Assembly: GCA_020849035.1 (NCBI GenBank)
Contig: JADLHC010000274.1
Location: forward strand, 1-39,599
Length of the DNA: 39,599 bases
From: Planctomycetia bacterium
GTDB taxonomy: Bacteria > Planctomycetota > MHYJ01 > WSZJ01
Direction: 5' to 3'
Under the pieces are notes generated by a model, which was given only the letters and a program-made list of their open reading frames with translations, was not told where the DNA came from and did no database searches. This document shows positions 31,619 through 39,480 of the stretch, piece by piece. The position numbers and the translations under genes are program-made. Position 1 is the first letter of the stretch. Every line of letters starts with the position of its first letter.

Positions 31619-34600
31619 ATGTCGCGCCCGATCGCGGTCGCCGTCCTCGCCCTTTCCGCCCTTGCGGCGGCCCCGCTCCCGCTCCGCGCCCAGGAAGAGC
31701 GTTTCCCCATGAACGGCGCCGCCGTCGCGGACAACGCGCAGGCCGCGCAGAAGTACGACCGCGCCGCCTGGCTGTTCCGCGAGAAGCGCTGGGACGAGGG
31801 GGCCGCGAAGCTGCTGGAAATGGTGGAGCAGCACGGAGACCGGCTGGTGCTGTCGGGGGCGGCGGGGCAGTACGTGTCGGCGCGCAGCCTGGCCGCGAAG
31901 CTCTCGCGCGGCCTGCCTCCCGAGGGCCTGGCCGCCTGGCGCCGGCAGGTCGACCCCAGGGTCTCCGCCGCCCTGGCGTCCGCCCGCACGCCGGGCGACC
32001 TGCGCCGCATCCTGCGCGACCTCCCGAATTCGACCCGGGACGCGGAGGTCCGCGCGCGCCTCGCGGCCCTCCTCGGGGACGCGGGGGACATCGAAGGCGA
32101 AGCGCAGGCGCTGTGGGGGCTGGTGGACGGTCCCCCCGAGTCGGAGGGCCGGGCGGCTGCGGCGGCGAGGCTTGCGCTCCTGCTCGGCCGCCTGAACGAC
32201 CGGGACGGAATGGCCTCCCTGGAGTCCGCCCTCGGGACGACCGCGGACGCCCGCGTCCTCTGGCGCGGCAAGCCCTCCGCGGTCCGCGAAGTCCTCACCT
32301 TCGCACGAACCCTCCTCCGCGCCGAAACTGACGACGCCCCCGCGTGGGCCGCCTGGCCGACGTTCGGCGGAGCCGCCTCCCGCGACCGCATCTCGGCCGC
32401 CATCAAGGGCATCCCGCCCCCGACCGCGCGTTACCCCTTCACCGAGGGCCCCAGCTGGACCCCCCAGATGCGCGGATTCTCCCGCGGCTGGAATTCGCAG
32501 TACTGGGAGTCCCTTCTCGTCCAGCCCGCCGTCGCCGACGGGATCGCGGTCGTCAACGAGGGGCACGTTGCGTGGGCGAAGGAGCTCGCGGGGGACGGGG
32601 GGAAGCCCCTCTGGTCGATCCGCGGGATCGAATCTCCCAGCCGCCTCATGTACGACGAGCGCTGCCTGCACGGGGCGACGCTCGCCGGCGGCAACGCGTA
32701 CTTCAGCCTGGCGACATCCGCGCTGCGCGAGCAGGTCAAGATGACCTGGCTGGTCGCCGTCTACCCGATCCCGCACCGGAAGCTCTACTGCGTCGAGGCA
32801 CAGACCGGGCGGACGGTCTGGGAGAGAGGCGGGGACGCGGAGGGAAAGGACTTCGAGACGCGCGCCAGCTATCACGGCGCGCCGGTAGTCGAAGGCGGCC
32901 TGCTCTACTGTGCCGCGACGTTCTCGGCGACGTCGGTCGATCCCGCGGCGCACTGGGTGGTCTGCCTCGAGGCGAAGACCGGCCGCGAAGTCTGGAGAAC
33001 GTTCGTCGCGAGCGGCATCCCGGAAATCAACCTCTTCGGCAACAGCACGCGCGAATCGATCCCGCTCTCCCTCACGGTCAGCGGTGACCGGATCCTCGCC
33101 TGCACCAACCTGGGCGTGGTCGCCTGCCTCGACCGCACCGACGGAGGCCTCCTCTGGGCCCGCCGCTACCCGCGCTTCCCCGTCGAACCCATCCGCGACG
33201 CCTACGACATCCCGCGCAACCCGGTGTCGTGGCTCCAGAGCCCGATCTACCTCGCCAAGGACCCGGCAGACGGCCGCGAGAAGGTCGTCGTCGCCCCGCT
33301 GGACGGGCCCTTCCTTTTCTGCCTCTCGGCGGACGACGGGGAGTTGCTCTGGCAGTTCCCGCGCCCGGATCGCGCCCACAACCCCGAGTTCCGGTACATC
33401 GTCGGGGTGCGCGACGGCGTCGTCTACCTCTCGGGCGAAAGCGTCATGGCGCTGGGGCTGAAGAGCGCGAAGCGGGTCTGGGACGAGCGCATGGCGCTTC
33501 CGTCGGCCCCGATCGGGCGGGGGCTGGTGGGGCAGGACGGGGTGTACCTGCCGTTGAAGACGGGGCTGCTGCGGCTGGGGTTGAAGGATGCGGCGCAGGG
33601 GAAGTCGTTCTGGCCGTGGCCGGTGGACGGGATGGGGGGGCACCTGCTGTTCGTGGACCAGGCGGTGATCACGGTCGGCAATCGGACGATGACGGTCTGC
33701 TACGACCCGGCGAGGGCGCGGGCCTTCCTCGAGTCGGAGGTGGCGAAGAACCCTTCGAGCGCCTACCTGCGCTACCGGCTGGCGATCTGCCTGCAGTCGG
33801 CGGGGGAGACGGAGAAGGCGGAGCAGGCGCTGCGGCAGGCGATGGCGATGGCGGAGAAGCGTGGGGACGAGGCGTCGCGGGTGGTGGCGGAGGCGTGCCG
33901 GAGGACGCTGTTCCGGGGTCGGATGGCGGCGGCGGTGGCGATGATGCGCAGGAGCGACGGGGCGCGCCGCGCGGCGGAGGAGTACGAGAAGGCGCGGGCG
34001 TTTGCGGCGACGGAGGGGGAGTGGCTGGAACTGCTGTTCGCGCTGGCGTCGGCGCGCCGCGCGGCGTCCGACCCGGGGGGCGCGATCGCCGCGTACCAGG
34101 AGATCATCGCGAAGCATGGGGACCATCTCCGCGACGGCGGCGACGCCGCGCGCACGGAGGCGCGCCGCGCCATCGACGCCATCCTCGTCGCGGGCCGCGA
34201 GCCGTACGCGGAGGTCGAGAAGGAGGCGACGGCGCTGCTCGCCCGCGCCCGCCGCGAGAACGACCCCTCGCTGTACGAGTCGCTCCTGCGCCTGTACCCG
34301 AATTCCCTCGCCGCCGAGGAGGCCGCGTACGGCGCCGGCCACGCCCGCTTCGTCGCCGTCGACTGGCCCGGCGCCTGCGACGCGCTTCAGAAGTTCCTCC
34401 GCGAGCACCCGCAGTCTTCGCGTGTCCCGCAGGCGATGGCGGAGCTGGCGGTGGCGTTCGAGAAGCGGGGGATGTGGGGGATGGCGGGGGCGCAGCTGCG
34501 GCGCCTGAAGAAGTCGGGCGGGTCGGCGCAGGTGCAGATGGACGGGGCATCGGTGGCCGCGGGGAAGTGGGCGGAGCTGCGGCTGGCGGGGCCGGGGTAC

Positions 34601-35821
34601 CGGCAGGCGGAGCGGGAGGGGAGCGCGCCGGACGTGGCGTTCCCGGCGCAGAAGTCGTGGACCTGGTCCGGGCAGCGCGGATGGGAGCTGAAGGTGCTGG
34701 ATCCGGACGGGATTGCGGCGTGGAAGAAGGTGCCGGTGTTCGCGGTGACGGGGGCGACGCTGGTGGCGGTGGACCCGGAGAAGGGGACGGAGCTATGGCG
34801 CGCGGCCTGCCCGAACGGGGTGCGCTGGGCGGCGTGGAGCGCGGGGATGCTGGTCGTTGCGGGGCCGGACGCGGCGGAGGCGTTCCACGAGGACGGCACG
34901 AGCGCGTGGCGCACGCACTACGGGGGCGCGCACCTCTACGACGGCCGCGAGGCCGAGGGGGGGATCTACCTCGCCGTGCGCGAGGCGCGCCTGGCGGCGT
35001 CGTTCGTGGTGGCGCTGGACGCCGCGACGGGGCAAGCCTCTTGGAAATCCTCGATGCAGGCCGGCCACATCGTGCAGCGCATCTGGGTGACCGACGACGG
35101 CGTCTGCTGGCTCTCGCGCGCCGAGGACGCGATGATCGTCGCCGACCGCGAGTCGGGCGCCCTGCGCGCACGCTGGCCGCTGGCCGCCTCCCGGCTGGTC
35201 CAGGCCGGCCCCGACCGCTTCCTCTGCCTCTCCTGGGACAACGAGCTGATGCTGGTGGAGGCGGCGACAGGGAAGGCGATCTGGAAGACGCCTCAGCCCG
35301 GGATGCGGATCGAGAGCGCGCTGCTCGTGGCGGGGGAGTCCGTGCTGACGACGATGACCGGCGACGCGGGGCAGCGGCTGCGGATCTACAGCCTCGAGAC
35401 GGGGAAGCTGCGGCACGAGGTGGAGCTGGGGCTCGTGTGGGTCAAGCAGGTCCAGGTCGACGCCTCGACGGTCTACCTGGCGTACAAGAAGGCGGACGGG
35501 GCCAACGATTACATCTCTGCTGCGTACGAACTTTCCACAGGCAGGGAGCTGTGGCGCACGCCGGTGGCCGGGATCCAGAGCCTCTTCCCCGGCTCGCTTG
35601 CGAAGGGGCACGTGCTGCTGAACTGCCCGGTGACGAGGCGGCCGCCCGGGGGAGGGGCGATCGAGTGGGTGCCGACGATCGTGGCGATCGACCGCAAAAC
35701 CGGGCTGGAATGCGGTAGGATCGAGGGCTCGGCGGAGTCGACGCCGACGTACACGGTGACGGTGGTGCCGGGGAAGGTGGTGATCGCGCAGGGGGACACG
35801 GTGGAGGCGTGGGGGCGATGA
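31619..35821 (+). CDS. Giant secreted protein: PQQ-like propeller, TPR array, second propeller
   Basis: A 1400-residue product with a signal peptide (MSRPIAVAVLALSALAAAPL, ending near LRAQ). Residues 30-220 are TPR-like helices; about 230-680 form a PQQ-like propeller with blades such as LYCVEAQTGRTVWERGGDA, VVCLEAKTGREVWRTF and VACLDRTDGGLLWARRYP; about 700-960 are TPRs (YRLAICLQSAGETEKAEQAL; ALQKFLREHPQSSRVPQAM); about 1020-1400 form a second propeller (LVAVDPEKGTELWRAA; VVALDAATGQASWKSS; IVAIDRKTGLECGRIE). It probably sits outside the cytoplasm as a scaffold for the upstream VWA proteins. The frame is open 296 codons further upstream through the previous gene; the signal peptide fixes the start at 31619. 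Its TGA overlaps the next ATG. Confidence 0.88.
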   Translation: MSRPIAVAVLALSALAAAPLPLRAQEERFPMNGAAVADNAQAAQKYDRAAWLFREKRWDEGAAKLLEMVEQHGDRLVLSGAAGQYVSARSLAAKLSRGLPPEGLAAWRRQVDPRVSAALASARTPGDLRRILRDLPNSTRDAEVRARLAALLGDAGDIEGEAQALWGLVDGPPESEGRAAAAARLALLLGRLNDRDGMASLESALGTTADARVLWRGKPSAVREVLTFARTLLRAETDDAPAWAAWPTFGGAASRDRISAAIKGIPPPTARYPFTEGPSWTPQMRGFSRGWNSQYWESLLVQPAVADGIAVVNEGHVAWAKELAGDGGKPLWSIRGIESPSRLMYDERCLHGATLAGGNAYFSLATSALREQVKMTWLVAVYPIPHRKLYCVEAQTGRTVWERGGDAEGKDFETRASYHGAPVVEGGLLYCAATFSATSVDPAAHWVVCLEAKTGREVWRTFVASGIPEINLFGNSTRESIPLSLTVSGDRILACTNLGVVACLDRTDGGLLWARRYPRFPVEPIRDAYDIPRNPVSWLQSPIYLAKDPADGREKVVVAPLDGPFLFCLSADDGELLWQFPRPDRAHNPEFRYIVGVRDGVVYLSGESVMALGLKSAKRVWDERMALPSAPIGRGLVGQDGVYLPLKTGLLRLGLKDAAQGKSFWPWPVDGMGGHLLFVDQAVITVGNRTMTVCYDPARARAFLESEVAKNPSSAYLRYRLAICLQSAGETEKAEQALRQAMAMAEKRGDEASRVVAEACRRTLFRGRMAAAVAMMRRSDGARRAAEEYEKARAFAATEGEWLELLFALASARRAASDPGGAIAAYQEIIAKHGDHLRDGGDAARTEARRAIDAILVAGREPYAEVEKEATALLARARRENDPSLYESLLRLYPNSLAAEEAAYGAGHARFVAVDWPGACDALQKFLREHPQSSRVPQAMAELAVAFEKRGMWGMAGAQLRRLKKSGGSAQVQMDGASVAAGKWAELRLAGPGYRQAEREGSAPDVAFPAQKSWTWSGQRGWELKVLDPDGIAAWKKVPVFAVTGATLVAVDPEKGTELWRAACPNGVRWAAWSAGMLVVAGPDAAEAFHEDGTSAWRTHYGGAHLYDGREAEGGIYLAVREARLAASFVVALDAATGQASWKSSMQAGHIVQRIWVTDDGVCWLSRAEDAMIVADRESGALRARWPLAASRLVQAGPDRFLCLSWDNELMLVEAATGKAIWKTPQPGMRIESALLVAGESVLTTMTGDAGQRLRIYSLETGKLRHEVELGLVWVKQVQVDASTVYLAYKKADGANDYISAAYELSTGRELWRTPVAGIQSLFPGSLAKGHVLLNCPVTRRPPGGGAIEWVPTIVAIDRKTGLECGRIEGSAESTPTYTVTVVPGKVVIAQGDTVEAWGR

Positions 35822-36879
35822 AGGGAACGGCGGTCCTGTCGGTGGCGATCCTCGTGGCCGCGATGGCGGTCCCGGGGCCGACGCGGGCGGACGACAACGT
35901 CCCGGACACGCTTTTCACGCCGGAGGTCCAGCGGTCGGTGGACCGGGGCCTGGAGTGGCTGGCGTCGCGGCAGAACGAGAACGGCTCGTGGTCCTGCGTG
36001 GTGGGCTACAAGCTGAACGAGGGGTACGAGACGAACACCGAGCGGGCGGCGGCGGAGCACGTGTGCGTCACGGCCCTCGCGGGGATGGCGTTCCTCGCGC
36101 ACGGGGACGTGCCCGGGCAGGGGCGCTACGGCCAGGTCATCGAAAAGGCGCTGGACTTCGTGCTCGCGAACGCGCGCGACAGCGACGGCTACATCACGAA
36201 GAACGGCACCCGCATGTACGAGCACGCCTTCTGCACCATGTTCCTCGCCGAGATCTACGGCATGAGCCGGAGGATGGACGTCGGCGAGAAGCTGCGCGGC
36301 GCCGTGCGCTGCATCCTCAACGCCCAGAACAACGAGGGCGGCTGGCGCTACCAGCCGACGCCCGTCGACGCCGACATCTCCGTCACCGTCTCCACGCTCC
36401 AGGCCCTCCGCGCCGCCCGGAACGTCGGAATCTCCGTCCCCAGGTCCTCTATCGACTCCGCCGTCCGTTACATCAAGGGCTGCGCCAACGACGACGGATC
36501 CTTCAGCTACCAGATCAACCGCGGCATGACCCGCTCAACCTTCCCCCTCACCGCCTGCGGCATCGTCGCCCTCCACTCCGCCGGCGAGTACACCGACCGC
36601 CAGGTCGACCGCGGCATCCGCTGGCTCCAGCGCAACCGCGCCTCCATGGAGGCCCAGGAATACCACTTCATGTACGGCCACTACTACGCCGTCCAGGCCT
36701 TCTACGTCGCCGGCGGCCGCGCGTTCGAGGACTACTACTCGGACATCTCGCGGCGGCTCATGTCCCGTCAGGAAGCGGACGGGCACTGGGTCGACGACGT
36801 CGGCCAGACGTACGCGACCGCCATGGCGTGCGTCATCCTGCAGGTCCCCTGCCACTACCTGCCGATCTTCCAGAAGTAG
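35818..36879 (+). CDS. Squalene-cyclase/prenyltransferase-like alpha-toroid protein, secreted
   Basis: A 353-residue product with a signal peptide (MKGTAVLSVAILVAAMAVPG, ending near TRAD). The mature part is made of repeats of the terpenoid cyclase / protein prenyltransferase toroid: VDRGLEWLASRQNENGSW, LRGAVRCILNAQNNEGGWRY, VRYIKGCANDDGSFSYQ, VDRGIRWLQRN and ISRRLMSRQEADGHWVDD, each with the QN.xGSW-type turn. The cyclase DxDD acid motif is not present; the nearest is DADIS. As the protein is exported, a binding role is more likely than isoprenoid chemistry. The ATG overlaps the stop of the giant propeller gene (ATGA). Proteins of this type often close MoxR/DUF58/BatA strings in planctomycetes, which supports a shared function. 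Confidence 0.9.
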   Translation: MKGTAVLSVAILVAAMAVPGPTRADDNVPDTLFTPEVQRSVDRGLEWLASRQNENGSWSCVVGYKLNEGYETNTERAAAEHVCVTALAGMAFLAHGDVPGQGRYGQVIEKALDFVLANARDSDGYITKNGTRMYEHAFCTMFLAEIYGMSRRMDVGEKLRGAVRCILNAQNNEGGWRYQPTPVDADISVTVSTLQALRAARNVGISVPRSSIDSAVRYIKGCANDDGSFSYQINRGMTRSTFPLTACGIVALHSAGEYTDRQVDRGIRWLQRNRASMEAQEYHFMYGHYYAVQAFYVAGGRAFEDYYSDISRRLMSRQEADGHWVDDVGQTYATAMACVILQVPCHYLPIFQK

Positions 36880-36886
36880 CGCAGCG

Positions 36887-37687
36887 ATGCCGGCCGCCCC
36901 CACGCCCGAGAGGTATTACGACCGCATCGCGCACCGCTACGACGACATGTACGACACGCCGTACTGGGACCTCTACCGGCGCGTCTCCTGGGAGCACGTC
37001 AAGCCTCTTCTCCCACGCGAGCGATCCCGTATCCTCGACATCGGCGGCGGCACCGGCATCTGGGCCGTCCGGCTCGCGGCCGCCGGCCACGACGTCGTCT
37101 GCGCCGACCTCTCGCACAAGATGGTCGACGTCGCCCGGCAGAAGGCGGAGCGCGAGGGGCTCGCGGACCGCGTCACGTGCGTCCGAAGCGACCTGCAGGA
37201 CCTGCGGGAGTTCGGCGAAGGCGAGTTTGCGATGGTCTGGGCGCAGGGCGACCCGCTCTCGTACGTCCCCGACCCGCCGCTCGCCGTGAAAAACGTCTCG
37301 CGCGTCCTCCGCCCCGGCGGACTCTTCGTCGCCTCCGTGGATTCCAGGTACGCCGCCGTCGAGCACTTCCTCGAGCGCGGCCGCGTCGCCGAGCTCGAGC
37401 TCTTCATCCGCACCGGCAAGGACCAGTGGCTCGCCGACCGCCCGGAGGAGCGGTTCCCCGTGACGTTCTTCGCGCCGGACGACCTGCGCAAGATGCTGGA
37501 CCGCCGGGGTTTCGAGGTCGTCTCCATGATCGGCAAGACGGTGCTGCCGATCAGGAAGCACGAGAAGCTCCTCGACGACCCCGCGGAATTCCGCCGCCTG
37601 CTGGCGCTCGAGCTCGACCTGAATCGCGACCCGGCGCTGCTCGGCGGAGCGGGACACCTGGAGGTGGCGGCGCGCAAGCGCCCCTGA
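36887..37687 (+). CDS. Class I SAM-dependent methyltransferase
   Basis: A 266-residue cytoplasmic protein with the Rossmann-type methyltransferase fold. Motif I is ILDIGGGTGIWAVRLA (about 48-63), followed by the acidic end of strand 2 (VVCADLSHKMVDVAR), the motif at strand 3 (VRSDLQDLREFGEGEFAMVW) and the post-motif VLRPGGLFVASVDSRY. The family includes small-molecule, lipid and tRNA methyltransferases; the substrate is not predictable here. The N-terminus YYDRIAHRYDDMYDTPYWD is typical of the UbiE/COQ5-like group. It starts 7 bases after the stop of the toroid gene and may be the last gene of that operon. A hairpin follows directly. Confidence 0.9.
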   Translation: MPAAPTPERYYDRIAHRYDDMYDTPYWDLYRRVSWEHVKPLLPRERSRILDIGGGTGIWAVRLAAAGHDVVCADLSHKMVDVARQKAEREGLADRVTCVRSDLQDLREFGEGEFAMVWAQGDPLSYVPDPPLAVKNVSRVLRPGGLFVASVDSRYAAVEHFLERGRVAELELFIRTGKDQWLADRPEERFPVTFFAPDDLRKMLDRRGFEVVSMIGKTVLPIRKHEKLLDDPAEFRRLLALELDLNRDPALLGGAGHLEVAARKRP

Positions 37688-37718
37688 CGGCCGGGAATCA
37701 GGCGGCCTCGCCGGCCGT
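37687..37718 (+). terminator. Hairpin after the methyltransferase gene
   Basis: ACGGCCGG and CCGGCCGT form a perfect 8-bp stem with a 16-base loop, starting at the stop codon and followed by TTCATCAT. It is a plausible end of the long plus-strand transcript, though without a strong T-run. Confidence 0.55.
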
Positions 37719-37758
37719 TCATCATGTAGAGCCCCTTGTTCCCGCTATCGACCGCCGA

Positions 37759-37764
37759 TACCAT
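37759..37764 (+). promoter_or_regulatory. Promoter -10-like element (TACCAT) of the His-rich membrane protein gene
   Basis: TACCAT lies 10 bases before the ATG at 37775, directly after the hairpin that ends the previous operon. Confidence 0.35.
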
Positions 37765-37774
37765 TCCTCCCCCC

Positions 37775-38473
37775 ATGCACGACCACTTCCACGACCACGA
37801 CTGCCAGCACGGGCCGCACCCCGTCTGGAACGAATTGACCGCGCACCTGCCCTTCTCCGTCGGCGCCGTCGTCGTGGCGCTCAGCTCCCTCGCCGTCGTC
37901 AACCTCGTCTTCCGCGTCGGCACGCACGACGAAATGGAGCACTTCTTCCACCTCAGCCACGCCATCCACGTCCTCCTCGCGGCGACCGGCACGACGGCGA
38001 TGTTCCTGCTGTACGGGGGGAAGCGGCTGCCGGCGCTGGCGATCGGCGTCCTGGGTTCGGTGCCCATCTGCACGCTGGCGGACATCCTGTTCCCGTGGCT
38101 CGGGGGGCGCCTCCTCGGCGCGAAGATGGACTTCCACGTCTGCTCGATCGAGGAGCCCTTCCTGGTCTGGCCGTGCGTGGCGCTGGGAACGGTCACGGGG
38201 ATGTTCGCGGCGGCGCACGTGAAGCGGCTGACGATCTACTCGCACAGCGGGCACGTGCTGGTCAGCGCGTTCGCCTCGACGCTGTACCTGATGTCGTTCG
38301 GCGTCGGCGACTGGACGCAGCACCTGGGGTGGATCCTGCTGATCGTGACGGTCGCGGTGGTGGTCCCGTGCTGCATCTCGGACATCGTGCTGCCGCTGCT
38401 GTTCGCGAACCGCCGCCGCCGGGTGCACCCGGAGGTGAAGCAGGAGACGGACGTCCTGAAGCGTCGGCACTGA
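37775..38473 (+). CDS. Multi-pass membrane protein with His/Asp-rich N-terminus
   Basis: A 232-residue product that opens with a metal-ligand-rich tail (MHDHFHDHDCQHGPHPVW: seven His, one Cys and several acidic residues in 18), followed by about six hydrophobic helices: SVGAVVVALSSLAVVNLVF, AIHVLLAATGTTAMFLLY, LPALAIGVLGSVPICTLAD, VWPCVALGTVTGMFAAA, VLVSAFASTLYLMSFGV and LGWILLIVTVAVVVPCCISD. The segment DEMEHFFHLSHAIHV adds further His and Glu next to helix 2. This pattern suggests binding of a transition metal such as zinc, nickel or copper, but I do not recognise a transporter family, so that is inference. The ATG at 37775 is preferred over the earlier in-frame ATG at 37736, because the latter would lie upstream of the -10 element. 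Confidence 0.75.
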   Translation: MHDHFHDHDCQHGPHPVWNELTAHLPFSVGAVVVALSSLAVVNLVFRVGTHDEMEHFFHLSHAIHVLLAATGTTAMFLLYGGKRLPALAIGVLGSVPICTLADILFPWLGGRLLGAKMDFHVCSIEEPFLVWPCVALGTVTGMFAAAHVKRLTIYSHSGHVLVSAFASTLYLMSFGVGDWTQHLGWILLIVTVAVVVPCCISDIVLPLLFANRRRRVHPEVKQETDVLKRRH

Positions 38474-38529
38474 CGCAACCGGGGGCGGTTTCGCGGGTTC
38501 AGGAGGGACACCCCTTCGGGAGTCCGCCC

Positions 38530-39435
38530 ATGCGCCGTCTCGCGACCCTGCTCCTGGCCCTTCTTTCCATCCCCGCCGCGGCGCAGCGGGCGGTTCCCGA
38601 GGACGTCGAGGTGCGGCGTGACGTGGAGTACGGGGTGGTGGGCGACGTCTCCCTGAAGCTGGACGTGTACCGGCCGAAGAAGCGCCCCGAGGGGCTGATG
38701 CCGGCGATCGTGTGGATTCACGGGGGCGGGTGGCGGCAGGGGGACAAGAACAACGCCGCGAACGCGATCGCGGCTGCGCGCCGGGGGTTCTTTGCGGTCA
38801 GCGTGAACTACCGCCTGTCGGGGGAGGCTCCATTCCCTGCGGCGATCGAGGACTGCAAGGGCGCGATCCGCTGGGTGCGGGCGACGGCGAAGGACTGGGG
38901 AGTGGACCCGGACCGGATCGGGGTGTGGGGGAGTTCCGCCGGCGGTCACCTGGCGCTCCTGGCGGGGTGTGCGGACGAGGCGGCGGGGCTGGAGGGGAAG
39001 AGCGGGTACGCGAAGGTCTCGAGCCGGGTACAGGCGGTGTGTTCGTGGTTCGGGCCAGCGGACTTCTCGAAGGCGGGGGCGGTTTCGGAGGACCCGGTGG
39101 CGTTGTTCCTGGGGGGGACCCGGGAGGCGAAGCCCGAGGTGTACGCGAAGGCCAGCCCGGTGACTCATGCCTCGCAGGACGACCCGCCGGTCCTGATGAT
39201 TCACGGCGACCGGGACACGACGGTGCGGCTGCAGCAGTCGGAGGCGATGCTGAAGGCGCTGACGGACGCTGGGGCGAAGGCGGAGCTCATCACGGTTCGG
39301 CACGCGGGGCATGGCTGGAAGCCGGCCGGGGGGACTCCCGAACCGACCGCCGATGAGATCGTCGAGCGTTCGCTGAAGTTCTTTGAAGACACGCTCGGTG
39401 TGACGCGGGGGAGCGAAGAGCCGCCAGGCAAGTAG
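38530..39435 (+). CDS. Secreted alpha/beta-hydrolase, esterase of the BD-FAE / carboxylesterase type
   Basis: A 301-residue product with a signal peptide (MRRLATLLLALLSIPAAAQR). The alpha/beta-hydrolase core is complete: oxyanion-hole HGGGW (64-68), nucleophile elbow GSSAGG (134-139; Ser136), the catalytic Asp in HGDRDTTV (Asp229) and His in HAGHGW (His261). The order, and the segment VSVNYRLSGEAPFPAAIEDC, are typical of esterases related to the bifunctional feruloyl/acetyl-xylan esterase group, so the likely activity is removal of acyl groups from polysaccharides or small esters outside the cytoplasm. The exact substrate cannot be told. The ATG at 38530 places the signal peptide first. There is no clear -10 element close by. 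It is 56 bases after the previous gene on the same strand. Confidence 0.9.
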   Translation: MRRLATLLLALLSIPAAAQRAVPEDVEVRRDVEYGVVGDVSLKLDVYRPKKRPEGLMPAIVWIHGGGWRQGDKNNAANAIAAARRGFFAVSVNYRLSGEAPFPAAIEDCKGAIRWVRATAKDWGVDPDRIGVWGSSAGGHLALLAGCADEAAGLEGKSGYAKVSSRVQAVCSWFGPADFSKAGAVSEDPVALFLGGTREAKPEVYAKASPVTHASQDDPPVLMIHGDRDTTVRLQQSEAMLKALTDAGAKAELITVRHAGHGWKPAGGTPEPTADEIVERSLKFFEDTLGVTRGSEEPPGK

Positions 39436-39463
39436 ACAAGGAGCGCCGGGGAGTGCACACGAC

Positions 39464-39480
39464 CTTGACACGATGTCAAG
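39464..39480. repeat. Perfect inverted repeat CTTGACA-CGA-TGTCAAG
   Basis: A 7-bp perfect dyad with a 3-base centre, 28 bases after the esterase stop. The remaining bases to the window end (39481-39599) are less GC-rich, and I see no supported gene in them. The repeat could be an operator for a gene beyond the window, or a weak hairpin. TTGACA in it matches a -35 consensus. Confidence 0.5.

Noticed and set aside
31580-34408. 942-codon minus-strand frame opposite the giant propeller gene
   Set aside because: The sense strand has signal peptide, propeller blades and TPR motifs; the antisense product is a low-complexity Arg/Val/Leu-rich sequence.
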